Assembly: GCA_006176705.1 (NCBI GenBank)
Contig: QRFJ01000022.1
Span: 3,065,161-3,129,160 of the forward strand
Reading direction: 5' to 3'
DNA: 64,000 nt
Origin: Cocos nucifera
Lineage: Eukaryota > Streptophyta > Magnoliopsida > Arecales > Arecaceae
A program made the position numbers and the translations under genes. The notes under the pieces were generated by a model. The model was not told the DNA's origin. It did no database searches and saw nothing but the letters and a program-made list of their open reading frames with translations. How positions within the stretch are numbered: the stretch's first letter is position 1; each line of letters begins with the position of its first letter. Positions 36,901-46,957 of the stretch are shown piece after piece.

Positions 36901-39900
36901 ATTACAAGTAGCAATATCTAACCCGATCAGGGAGGAAAACAAAATGAGAATATGTGAAGATTCAAAAAGGAGTCCCGGTGCTCAAGGCTCCTGCCATTGA
37001 GAGGTCTGGGGAGGGTTAAATGTATTCAGCCTTAACCCCGCATGTGGAGAGGGTGTTTCCATGAGAACATGTGTATGAAGACTAAATAGGTAAATCATCA
37101 CGTTCTGTAATGACCAGTAGCTAACATTTATGCAAACATGCAAAAAGTTTTATAAACTGCTTAGGTTACAAAGCTTCTACTTCTTCTTAGTGATATTGTT
37201 AAAGTTTGCTTTGATTAATTTCTCAAATGATTGGATGCATGGTTTGTTGCTGTTGAATTCTACTTGTCATATTGTTGATGCAAGATCCACATTCCTCTAG
37301 TAAACTCCTATGTCTTCATAATTCAACTCTAACAGAAAGCCACCCATCTAGATTTTTATTACTGATCTATATATAGTCAACTAACAGGTGTTGATATGAT
37401 ATTATCCCTATAACTAAATATTATTGCCCCCACATTTTTAGTGCCCATTTCAAATTGGTTCTCAGAGACACAAACACTGAAGAATTGGAACTACTCTACT
37501 CATATATTTACATATTTCATCACTTTGGCTGCACTTGAAGCTCAAATTTCATAGTTTAAGAAATAGTTAAGAGGCTTTCACTATGTAACAAGCTAACTCA
37601 GCACAATTTTAAAGATATCCTTTATATCAAGGATGAATCCTTCATACCTCCCCATTTAGCAAATCTGTTTAATAAACATGGTTTTGAGTAACAAATGAAC
37701 AATACAGATATAGAATTTCAAATACCAAACCAATATTTTTTGATATGTATTGAAGAAACGAAAACAAGAAAAATGGTTAGTGACACAATACAACCTGTAA
37801 GCTTTGCCGGTTAATTTCACATGACGATTAAAATGAACATCCACACAAATCAATTTAGTCAAGGTGCAGGTTATGCTCCATAGTAATTTCAAACTCTGAA
37901 TTATTGTTGTAAGAAGCATTTTGATGGTCATACATGATATTCAGTATACCCAAACAATCAAGTCTGAAAACCAACATGCTAATGCCAAAAATATATCCAA
38001 AAAATTAAGATGGGGTGGAACCGATAACCAGTTCTGCATAGCCCAAGACATAGAACTTACCATAACTAATGAAAAGACATGAACTCTAATTAAAGCCCAA
38101 AGGACTAGATATAGTCCTGGTACACCTGGTTAATATATTTTTGGAATGACTTAAAGCTCGTCTATAAAATAATAAGCCAAAACCTAAAATATAGTCAAAA
38201 TCCAGTCTAGTGAATTGAAGGAGATAGTAGTTGTATATGGATTTTTGAGAATAAATTAACTATTTCATGCAATGCAAAGCAAAATCAATGGATCATTATG
38301 CAATAAAACTACCAAATCAGCAAACAAGATTCAGAAAGGAAACATGAAAAGTAACATTTTGTGATAACACATTATATAAAAACACTTATTCTCAAACATA
38401 AAACTACCAAAATGCTAATTTGAGGTAGCAAAATGGTATAAAAAAGAATTTTTGGATATCTACAGGCTAACTTCAAGAACATTTAAGTAACCTTGTGCAA
38501 TCGGTGCTAATCAATAAAATGAAAGGGTAAAAAACCTACTTTGGATACTTTATTGGCATGACTACTGCTTCCTTAAGAAGGCGTTTCGCATTTTCTAATC
38601 CTTTGATGCTTTCCCACTTTACATCAGGACTTCCACGGATGATGTCTCTGTAGCAGTGCGTGATACATGATTAGCTGATGAATATTTTGTGCCATATGGA
38701 TCATGTCAATGTTGAAGTATGAAAATTAAGACATTTAGAAACTGAAATTTTGAAACTGCTTAGCTGCCATTATCCCTGACACAACACACTGACCTGCATA
38801 AAGTCTCTGCCAAAGTACGCATTTCTGCAGACTCAAAAGGAGGAAGCAGGGACCTCTGACTGCGAGTGAATTGTTATGTAATTTAATAAACTTCTGAAAA
38901 TAAAGCAACATTGCATGCAGTTTTGTACCTTAAACAAATAAATAGATTGTCTATGAAATGGAAATTTCCGTGCATATGATAGCTGGATAATTCAAGAATG
39001 CTTTCTTCAGAAAGGGAAAAAAATTAAAATAACAAAAAGAGCAATTTTGCTAAGAAATCTAGTGGAAAGAATATTGGGAAAGCTTCTCCAAGCTCTTGCT
39101 AGTAATATAAACAAATAATTGAATTACAAGTCGTATGCGATTAACTGGCAACAAAAGAGAACCAGAGAATCCAAAACAGTTTTTATTTTTCCTCCTCTGA
39201 TATTGTAACATGTACAGCAGTTCTGCATTACAGATCTTCATTGTCTAACAGATAGATATGTCCAGAAGTCCATATTACCATATTGTTCATCTTCTACAAA
39301 AATCCTTGACGTTAACCTCAACCAACAAGCTTTATCCTATTATTATATGGGATCAGCCTTCAGGATTATGGTATGATTCATCAAAGTAGAAGAACATTTT
39401 AAGACCATGTGCCTATGTTAGTTTTATATGAACTAGTGCCAAACTCCTAAACGAAAGCATTACTAAGGGCCCGTTCTTTTGCAGGTAAAACATTTACCTG
39501 GGAAACTACATTTTTCTAGGTAAATATTTTTTGAATAATATTTAGACAGAAAAATAATTTACCTATGTTCTTTTATCCATGGGTAAGTTGCTCTGAAATC
39601 TATTACCCATGTTCTTTTACATTACTACTTTTCTGGGTAAGTTGTTAAAATTTATTCATATTTTTCATAATATCCTTATGCTTTTTAATTTCAAGAAAGT
39701 GGATGGCTGAGTTATTGAGCGTTAAATGATGGAAATATTAGAAATGAGGATGGGTGCTTTAGGTATTGTTGGGGATAAATCCCGCTCCTGCCGAAGCCCG
39801 GCCCAACGCTCAGCTCAATGTAACCAGTAGCTGCTGAAGAGCTTCAGCGCCAGGCGCCAGGCCGAGCCCCTAACACGGCCGAACTGCCTAGAGGCCGAAC

Positions 39901-42900
39901 TCCCCTGCACCAGGGTCCGGGCCGAACTGCCTAGAGGCCGAACTCCTTCGGACCGACCCCAGGCGAGCCCATGCAGCCGAACTCCTTCGGACTCCACACG
40001 GCCGAACTCCTTCGGACCGACCCCTCCCATGCAGCCGAACTCCTTCGGACTTCCCACGGCCGAACTCCTTCGGACCGACCCTAGGCGACCGAACTCCTCA
40101 GCGAGCCCTGGCCGAACCAACTAGCAACTGAAGTCCTTCAACTGGCCAACCGAGCTTCTTCGGGCCTCTCAGCGGCCGAACTCTACAGACGGCCGACCCT
40201 TCAGCCAGACGAGCTCCCCCAGCTTCCCCCTCGGCCGAACTCTGTTACAAGTCCGAACTCCATTGGACGAACTGTCGCCTGCAGCGAAACCGGACGACGC
40301 CTTCCTCTCCGTACCGGACTCCATGCGGCCCACGGCTCGCCGGTATGGCTCCCACGACCTACCGGACGACGCCTCCCTCTCCGTACCGGACTCCATGCGG
40401 CCCACGGCTCGCCGGTATGGCTCCCACGATCTACCGGACGACGCCTCCCTCTCCGTACCGGACTCCATGCGGCCCACGGCTCGCCGGTATGGCTCACGAT
40501 CTACCGGACGACGCCTACCTCTCCGTACCGGACTCCACGCGGCCCACGACTCGCCGGTATGGCTCCCACGATCTACCAGACGACGCCTTCCTCTCCGTAC
40601 GAAACTCCATGCTGCTCGACGACTCTCTGCCAGACGGCACAGCCGTCACCATCAACTAAGCTCCGCTATAAAAGGACCCCTCCCGACATACTAAGGCTAA
40701 GCTCTCTGAACTCTCGACTCTCTAAGCTTTCCTCCACATCTCTAAGCTCCGGAACTCATTCCGAGCACTCCATTACTGTTGGCCGGAAGCTAACTTGACC
40801 GTCGGAGGGTCCTGCCGGAGCCACCACCCCACCGGTTCCGGACGGGACTTCGTTTTGCAGGTCCCCGGCGGCGCCCAGCGGCCTCGACTCCGGCGACCTC
40901 CGGCGGCGACGGATTTCTGCACCAACAGATTGGCGCCGTCTGTGGGAACAAGGGCCTGAACCTTCGAGGTTCCCTTGTTCTTAAAGGAGTGCTCGGCGAC
41001 GATTTTCCGCCCCCTGCTCCGGATCTCTCTTCTCCCTCTCCAGAATTCCTTCTCTGGAAAGAGGAAATGCCCCCCTAGAAGGGCTTCGACGCGGCGCTCG
41101 ACGGCTTCCGCGGCTCGATCCCCTTCCGAGTCCGTCAGTCCCTGCTCCGGCCCCGGTGACTCAGCCCCCGTCTATAGCCGCAGTGGATACGGAGCAGTTC
41201 AACCAGCTCATCCAGCACGTTCGTGGTCTCACGGAGGCGGTGCAGGCGGTGCTGCACCAACAAGTCCCAGTGCCAGCCCGACCTGGCACGGGACTCTCCG
41301 AAGTCGGATGATCCGGTCCAAGAGCGACCGGCCTGGGCAGACCGACCTCCGATACCCGGATTGGAGAGGCGGAGGAGGGAGAACCCTTGTTCGGATCATG
41401 GATCGACCAAGGGTGAAGCCTCGCGCCCATCTCACCAGAAAGCCTTGGAGATCAGAAACCGTGAGGACCTGCTGGACCAAAGGCTCTTGGAAGATGAACC
41501 AGCGAATTGAAGAACTTCGTCCCCCCTCGCGTGGATGATGACGTTTGTGCAGACCCTCCTTTCTCGCAGGAAATCATGCAGGAACCGGTCCCGCCGAACT
41601 TTAAGCTCCCGCGGTTCGAAAGCTACGACGGGACCGCCGACCCGGTCGACCACTTGGAAGCCTTCCGGACGACGATGCTGCTTCACGGCGCGTCGGACGC
41701 CATATTTTGCCGGGCTTTCCCTTCTACCCTCAAAGGAGCTGCCAGAAATTGGTACTCGACGCTCAAGCCCGAGAACCATCTTATCGTTTGACCAGATGAG
41801 TCAACAGTTCGCAGCCCACTTCATCAGTAGTAGGCGACCACGCCGAGGTTCGGATTCTTTGATGGCCATCAGGCAGAAGGAGGGGGAACCCATCCGGGCC
41901 TACGTGACCCGGTTTAACGCTGCCGCGTTGGAGGTCCGAAACCTAGACCAATCAGTCGCCATGGCCGCCCTCAAGGGCGGCCTTCAGAAGAATGACTTGT
42001 TGTTCTCCCTGGAAAAAAGGTATCCCAGGGACTTCGCCGACCTGCTAGCTCGGGCCGAGAGATACGCCCGTGCGGAAGAAGCCTTCAAGCTGAGGGACGA
42101 AGAAACCTCAAGGGAGCGGCTGACGGGCGACAGGGAGCCGAATGAAGTTCGGCTACGTTCACGGACTCCCTCCGGTAGCAGGCGGGCCCGAACCCCTCGA
42201 GCTTGCAGAGAAGCGCGAAGAAGCCCACCTCCCAAAGGATTTCGCGACTATGTCCTCCTCAACGCTCCCCGAGCACAGATCCTCACCGAAGTTAAGGACC
42301 AACTCCCCAGACCAGAAAGGTTACGGTCTCCCCCAAACAAACGTGACCGAAGCAAGTACTGCCTCTACCATCGCGACCACGGCCACGACACTGAGGAATG
42401 CATCCAGCTCCAAGATGAAATCGAGGAACTCATCAGAAAGGGGCGGCTGGGTAGATTCATTCGACGCCAGTCTAAAGATCGGTGCAAGGCGCTGCCGTAA
42501 CGAGAAACAACAAACGTCGGCCGCCTCACAACGTCGTCAGCATCACTCCAGGATCCAGCGTAGAAGCCAACAGAAGCATGCTTCAACGCAAGGAAGCTCG
42601 AATGAAATGGGAAAGGTCGTCCGCGTGGGGAAGCGCGGAGGAACGATGCTACTACCACGACCCTGGGTCACAGAAAATTCAGAAAAAAATTGCCAGTAAC
42701 TTCCTTTCAATAAAGTCCTTCCCTTCCAACAGTGTATTATTTTTGGGCGCCAAAAACTATGTAATGGCTGGAAAAGAAGCAGTCAATAGTCGCCGTGTTA
42801 GGAACAGGAGGAAAACCTCGTCCTGATTCGAGCGCCAACTTCGGCCAGAGATAAGATCTCTCCCGAAGGCAAAGTTCGGCCAGAGATAAGATCTCTCCCG

Positions 42901-45880
42901 AACAACAAGGTCGGCCAGAGATAAGATCTCTCCCGAACCGCAACTTCGGCCAGAGATAAGATCTCTCCCGAAGGCAAAGTTCGGCCAGAGATAAGATCTC
43001 TCCCGAACAACAAGGTCGGCCAGAGATAAGATCTCTCCCGAACCGCAACTTCGGCCAGAGATAAGATCTCTCCCGAAGGCGAAGTTCGGCCAGAGATAAG
43101 ATCTCTCCCGAACAACAAGGTCGGCCAGAGATAAGATCTCTCCCGAACCGCAACTTCGGCCAGAGATAAGATCTCTCCCGGAGGCGAAGTTCGGCCAGAG
43201 ATAAGATCTCTCCCGAACAACAAGGTCGGCCAGAGATAAGATCTCTCCCGAACCGCGACCTCGGCCAGAGATAAGATCTCTCCCGGAGGCGAAGTTCGGC
43301 CAGAGATAAGATCTCTCCCGAACAACAAGGTCGGACCAGAGATAAGATCTCTCCCGAACCGCAACCTCGGCTAGAGATAAGATCTCTCCCGAGCGACCGG
43401 AACAATCTCGGTTGGGAACAGGAGGGGAACCTCGTCCTAACGCGAGCACCAACCTCGGCCGCAGGAGATAAGATCTCCCCCGAGGGAAGCTCGGCCGTAG
43501 GAGATAAGATCTCCCCCGAGCGCGCACTTCAACCTCGGCTGCAAGATAGGAGGTCTCCCTCGAGTCGACTTTAACTGACGAAGATAATGTCGCCCCCGAG
43601 GAGCTCAAATCCGACCTCGACCGAAGGAGGCGGGTCTTACTTCGGCTTCAACATCAGCTTCATCGACTTTAGTCGGAAACGAGTTCCATTTCAACTCCAA
43701 ACATCGACTGAAGATGAGGTCTCCCCCAAGCCTCAGCCTCAACTTCAGCGTCAATCTTGGCTGGAGATGAGACCTCCCCGAGCTTCAGCTGCAACAAATG
43801 CGGAGCCTGGAAGGAGACTTCGGCAGTCGCCTGTTTTGGTACTCCCTTCCTTCAATTTTTGAACTCGGGAGTGGGGGGGCTACTGTTGGGGATAAATCCC
43901 GCTCCTGCCGAAGCCCGGCCCAACGCTCAGCTCAATGTAACCAGTAGCTGCTGAAGAGCTTCAGCGCCAGGCGCCAGGCCGAGCCCCTAACACGGCCGAA
44001 CTGCCTAGAGGCCGAACTCCCCTGCACCAGGGTCCGGGCCGAACTGCCTAGAGGCCGAACTCCTTCGGACCGACCCCAGGCGAGCCCATGCAGCCGAACT
44101 CCTTCGGACTCCACACGGCCGAACTCCTTCGGACCGACCCCAGGCGAGCCCATGCAGCCGAACTCCTTCGGACTTCCCACGGCCGAACTCCTTCGGACCG
44201 ACCCTAGGCGACCGAACTCCTCAGCGAGCCCTGGCCGAACCAACTAGCAACTGAAGTCCTTCAACTGGCCAACCGAGCTTCTTCGGGCCTCTCAGCGGCC
44301 GAACTCTGCAGACGGCCGACCCTTCAGCCAGACGAGCTCCCCCAGCTTCCCCCTCGGCCGAATTCTGTTACAAGTCCGAACTCCATTGGACGAACTGTCG
44401 CCTGCAGCGAAACCGGACGACGCCTTCCTCTCCGTACCGGACTCCATGCGGCCCACGGCTCGCCGGTATGGCTCCCACGACCTACCGGACGACGCCTCCC
44501 TCTCCGTACCAGACTCCATGCGGCCCACGGCTCGCCGGTATGGCTCCCACGACCTACCGGACGACGCCTCCCTCTCCGTACCGGACTCCATGCGGCCCAC
44601 GGCTCGCCGGTATGGCTCCCACGATCTACCGGACGACGCCTACCTCTCCGTACCGGACTCCACGCGGCCCACGACTCGCCGGTATGGCTCCCACGATCTA
44701 CCAGACGACGCCTTCCTCTCCGTACGAAACTCCATGCTGCTCGACGACTCTCTGCCAGACGGCACAGCCGTCACCATCAACTAAGCTCCGCTATAAAAGG
44801 ACCCCTCCCGACATACTAAGGCTAAGCTCTCTGAACTCTCGACTCTCTAAGCTTTCCTCCACATCTCTAAGCTCCGGAACTCATTCCGAGCACTCCATTA
44901 CTGTTGGCCGGAAGCTAACTTGACCGTCGGAGGGTCCTGCCGGAGCCACCACCCCACCGGTTCCGGACGGGACTTCGTTTTGCAGGTCCCCGGCGGCGCC
45001 CAGCGGCCTCGACTCCGGCGACCTCCGGCGGCGACGGATTTCTGCACCAACAGGTATAAAATTAAATATCTATTTTACTGGCTCATGGAAAAATGATTTA
45101 GTCACCTTCTAGGTGGGTAAAACTTTCCCCCATTTCATGAGTAAATACTATCCATGGGAAAGTAATTTTTCCATCTTGAAAAATGTGAGAACATGGGTAT
45201 GTTGGTCAATGAAAAAGTAGACCAACTTTCCCATGATATTTACCTACAAAGGAACGGGTCCTAAAGAACTTTTGTGATGCGATATTCAGGACAGCATAAT
45301 TTTTGACAGCAACGGCATTGTTTTTTATGCCATCCATCATTATCAAGAACCCGTATTCATGGAATTAATAAAAAAAGGAAAGAAATTCAGGGCAAAGTAT
45401 AATTTTTTTAATCAAATAACTACAGAAGAAATCAAGATTTCCACATCATAAAGAGAATGCTGCCAAACAAAACTGTTTATTTTCGATACAAGAACCATTG
45501 AATAGTTGAAACTTCACAACTGGGCGAAATTTTGTGTTGAAGCAAACACCAAACCCTAATCAACATGCATCCAAAAATATTTAGGTTGATGGAATCTTAC
45601 GGCCTTTCCGAGATAATTCCTGGCCGCTCATCAATTCTTCTCTCCTGTGACTCAAAATGACAAACCATCACACTTCCAGCTAATGTATACATCACGGCGC
45701 AAATAAAGCAAAACATACCTGTTGCTCGAACTGCTCGTAAACAGCCAAGTCGGCAGTGTTCTTCCTGCTCCCATTGGCATGAACCGATCCATTCCCATAA
45801 CTCCCATTATGATCCGATCTAGCCTCCGTCACCTCTTCCTTTGTCTCCTTCTTCCTTCCGAACTTTATGTTGTAAAACAT
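30972..45880 (-). CDS. KATNAL2: AAA ATPase, katanin p60 A-like 2 type (10 exons, 383 aa)
   Basis: Exons in coding order (minus) are 45880-45719, 45644-45601, 38859-38794, 38647-38540, 36744-36678, 34928-34844, 33960-33800, 32829-32728, 32126-31904 and 31105-30972. All introns are GT-AG with matching phases, giving 1152 nt and a TAA stop. The protein has FGRKK near the N-terminus, a linker with PPFESAEMRTLAE, DVKWESIKGLENAKRLLKEA at the start of the AAA domain, Walker A GPPGTGK (143-149) and the pore segment VSKWRGDSEKLVK. Then come Walker B IFLDEID (199-205), sensor 1 AATN (246-249), LRRLEKR with the arginine fingers (259-265) and the Vps4-like tail HLHAHRYEKFNQDYGSQ. This matches plant katanin p60 subunit A-like 2 (Arabidopsis At2g34560 type, similar length), a predicted microtubule-severing meiotic-clade AAA ATPase of the cytosol. 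The first ATG in frame is 45880. Codons 5' of it (..LKDF before KMFY) also look conserved, so the real start may be in an upstream exon. Intron 2 holds a nested transposon. Confidence 0.93.
31106..38793 (-). other. Introns 3-9 of the AAA ATPase gene
   Basis: The seven introns between exons 3 and 10 are AT-rich, and the largest are 36745-38539 and 34929-36677. I saw no complete transposon in them. A GTAC-word-rich segment near 33390-33560 (GTACCGGTACCAGCATCC, GTACTGTACCGACACATG) resembles the one in GW2 intron 6 and is probably a dispersed repeat. Homopolymer runs (T13 near 35321, T10-A9 near 32560) are the other notable feature. Confidence 0.75.
39762..39766. other. Target site duplication, left copy (GGTAT)
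   Basis: GGTAT immediately precedes the TGTTGGGG start of the 5' LTR and is repeated exactly at 45053-45057 after the CA end of the 3' LTR. A 5-bp duplication is standard for Ty3/Gypsy integrase. Confidence 0.95.
40280..40610. repeat. 72-bp tandem repeat inside the 5' LTR (U3)
   Basis: The landmark CGGTATGGCTC recurs at 40341, 40413, 40485 and 40555. The last spacing is 70 because of a 2-nt loss (GGCTCACGAT for GGCTCCCACGAT). Units contain CTACCGGACGACGCC, CTCTCCGTACCGGACTCCA and GCGGCCCACG. Because 72 is divisible by three the array is open in several frames, which makes spurious ORFs of about 100 codons. Confidence 0.95.
40667..40675 (+). promoter_or_regulatory. TATA box of the 5' LTR
   Basis: TATAAAAGG sits 253-261 bp before the LTR end. 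The same motif is present at 44792-44800 in the 3' LTR and, with changes, in the related LTR at 60219-61254. Confidence 0.7.
40928..40950 (+). other. Primer-binding site region
   Basis: The first bases after the 5' LTR are GATTGGCGCCGTCTGTGGGA. TTGGCGCCGT is the usual beginning of plant Gypsy PBS sequences matching the 3' end of a host tRNA. The exact tRNA was not checked. Confidence 0.7.
41067..42500 (+). pseudogene. Frameshifted Tat-type gag of the young element
   Basis: ATG at 41067 is followed by a run of six C. One fewer C would give an open arginine/serine-rich N-terminus, so the frame is lost at once. Later pieces lie in alternating frames: TEQFNQLIQHVRGLTEAVQ (about 41190-41250), RNREDLLDQRL (about 41460), PPNFKLPRFESYDGTADPVD with HLEAFRTTMLLHGASDAIF (about 41590-41710), then, after a shift near 41785, SFDQMSQQFAAHF and AYVTRFNAAALEVRNLD (to about 41950). 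A zinc-knuckle-like YCLYHRDHGHDTEEC with ELIRKGRLGRFI ends the gag (42355-42460). This is the conserved order of Tat-lineage Gag. At least four frame changes disrupt it, and the protease start that follows (about 42510-42580) is cut off. The Gag would normally package element RNA. Confidence 0.85.
42836..43410. repeat. 35-bp tandem array with 105-bp higher-order period (16 units)
   Basis: Sixteen units of TCGGCCAGAGATAAGATCTC followed by TCCCGAA and an 8-bp variable end follow one another at 35 bp. The ends cycle GGC(A/G)AAGT, CAACAAGG, CCGCAACT, so every third unit is nearly identical and the real period is 105 bp. Two further diverged units with GGAGATAAGATCTCCCCCGA occur near 43461 and 43499. 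Each unit has the dyad AGAGAT-AAG-ATCTCT and a GATAAG motif. On the minus strand the 105-bp period leaves long artefactual reading frames. Confidence 0.97.
43884..45052 (+). repeat. 3' LTR of the young element
   Basis: Starts TGTTGGGGATAAATCC after the purine tract and ends CACCAACA. It is 8 bp longer than the 5' LTR (6 bp near 44143-44155 and 2 bp in the 72-bp repeat region, 44400-44735). It keeps the TATA box at 44792-44800. Confidence 0.95.
45053..45057. other. Target site duplication, right copy (GGTAT)
   Basis: Exact match to 39762-39766. Confidence 0.95.
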
Positions 45881-46640
45881 CTTGAAATCCTTCAAGAACC
45901 AATAGAACAGCTCACATCATCAAATCTTGAAAGCTACATAACTTTCTATCGCGTCCCATCTTGAAATCCCTCAAGAATCAAGAAAGCAGAAAATAATCAT
46001 CAAATCAAGAAAGCCAAATTTTTGAGGAACCAAGCAAAGAAGAAGAACAGGCTCGGAGAGAAATCCAAAAAAAGAGAAGGGCAGAAAACCGAAGGGTTCG
46101 AGAACACGAGAAAAGAGGAACCGTAAATTTAAACTATGTCAACAACCCACGGAAAGGTGAAGCACCCCCGAGAAGAGAAGCGCGATGAAGGTAGTGGAAC
46201 CAAGAAAGAAGAGCAACATCCACATATGTATCTCACGAGTTTGGGAGTGGACTGGCGGAAGAGTTCACCTCAAAAGTCCAGCGAGTGGGCGCGGGGTCTT
46301 CTGCCATCCCTCCTCGTTCCCTCCGTCCTCCGTCCTCCGTCCACCGTCCACCGCCTCTTTAATTTCCTCCGTCGATCGCTATCCTCGTGATACGGTGATA
46401 CGGTGATACGGCGGCCAAATGGCAATAGAGAGAAGAAATTACTCACGTGACTCTAATTTCTGCAAAGAAATCGGTGAGACCAGAAAAAAAAATTGGGCAC
46501 GCGGGGAGCGGGGGATTTTTTTTGGTCCCCGCGATCGACCCCTTTCTCTCTCTTATTTTATAAAGGAGTAAATCTTGATCCGATCTTGGAGCGTGTCGAC
46601 TCTCCCCAGCAACACTACAGCGGTGGCAACGCATGTTGAG
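45881..46640 (-). promoter_or_regulatory. 5' leader and promoter region of the AAA ATPase gene
   Basis: This is GC-richer sequence upstream of the minus-strand start. It has a 7-bp minisatellite CCGTCCT/CCGTCCA (about 46315-46355) and a short GATACGGT repeat (about 46388-46412). A palindromic TTTTATAAAG near 46556 could be a TATA element on either strand. In-frame codons lie between the first ATG (45880) and an upstream TGA. Two near-copies of TTGAAATCC(C/T)TCAAGAA at 45880-45900 and 45961-45980 show a local duplication. A spliced upstream coding exon cannot be excluded. Confidence 0.4.
46315..46355. repeat. 7-bp minisatellite CCGTCCT/CCGTCCA
   Basis: About five consecutive heptamers, CCGTCCT then CCGTCCA, in the promoter-side flank of the AAA ATPase gene. 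Confidence 0.85.
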
Positions 46641-46807
46641 CCAAATACAAGGGACGGAGATGTGTGCTAGGAGGGTGCTGATGTTGCTTGAGATTTTTTA
46701 TGTACTCCGCAGCACATAGGCACTTCGCGGGGACACCAAGTCTCACCCTGGCTGCAGCCCGTGTATTTTTTTTTTTTTTTGATACGGATGTTGGACAGAG
46801 TGATGGG

Positions 46808-46957
46808 CTGGCTGGGACGACGAATCTGTTCTATATAGAAATATAGTTTGCCTAAAGTTCTCCATCCATCATCATTCTAGCAGGGACAACGAATCTATTC
46901 TATTATACATAGAAATTTAGTTTGCGAGAAAATTCTCCATCCATCATCATTCATTGT
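46808..46957. repeat. Tandem duplication of about 70 bp
   Basis: Two copies share GGGAC(G/A)ACGAATCT(G/A)TTCTAT, a TATAGAAAT.TAGTTTGC core and TTCTCCATCCATCATCATTC. They are separated by only a few bases. Confidence 0.8.

Larger units (their letters stand above)
39767..40927 (+). repeat. 5' LTR of the young element
   Basis: It starts TGTTGGGGATAAATCC and ends CTGCACCAACA. The U3 part contains five copies of CCGAACTCCTTCGGA between 39938 and 40080, each a dyad CCGAA-CTCC-TTCGG. It also holds a tandem repeat of about 72 bp (40280-40610). TATAAAAGG at 40667-40675 is the likely promoter, with transcription expected some 30 bp downstream. Confidence 0.95.
39767..45052 (+). mobile_element. Young non-autonomous Gypsy (Tat-type) element with gag remnant and tandem array (TR-GAG-like)
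   Basis: The element is complete: 5' LTR 39767-40927, PBS region from 40928, broken gag 41067-42500, tandem array 42836-43410, purine tract GAGTGGGGGGGCTAC (43869-43883), 3' LTR 43884-45052, and perfect GGTAT duplications. The LTRs (1161 and 1169 bp) differ by about four substitutions plus a 6-nt and a 2-nt indel that I can see, so insertion was recent. No RT, RNase H or integrase coding is present in the 2956-bp interior. It inserted in the MITE within intron 2 of the AAA ATPase gene, antisense to that gene. Confidence 0.93.
39467..45261. mobile_element. PIF/Harbinger (Tourist-like) MITE split by an LTR element
   Basis: The left end GGGCCCGTTCTTTTGCAGGT and the right end, read on the minus strand as GGACCCGTTCCTTTGTAGGT, form terminal inverted repeats of over 20 bp with few mismatches. 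Both ends abut the trinucleotide TAA (39464-39466 and 45262-45264), the target duplication expected for PIF/Harbinger insertions (TWA). Removing the LTR element and one copy of its 5-bp duplication leaves about 504 bp with no coding capacity. Its inner sequence is rich in GGTAAA/TTTACC words on both sides. It lies in intron 2 of the AAA ATPase gene. Confidence 0.8.

Noticed and set aside
40263..40798. ORFs of about 100-140 codons in the 5' LTR (and the same at 44386-44923)
   Set aside because: Produced by the 72-bp in-LTR repeat, divisible by three; the peptides are low complexity and lie in U3.
42836..43410. Regularly spaced repeats resembling a CRISPR array
   Set aside because: The spacers are only 8-15 bp and cycle among three sequences, no cas genes occur, and the context is a plant retrotransposon.
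42737..43608. Long minus-strand ORFs with a repeating FGRDLISGR/GEILSLAE peptide
   Set aside because: They come from the 35-bp repeat, whose 105-bp higher-order period keeps frames open. There is no start context, homology or domain, and the repeat lies in a noncoding part of the element.
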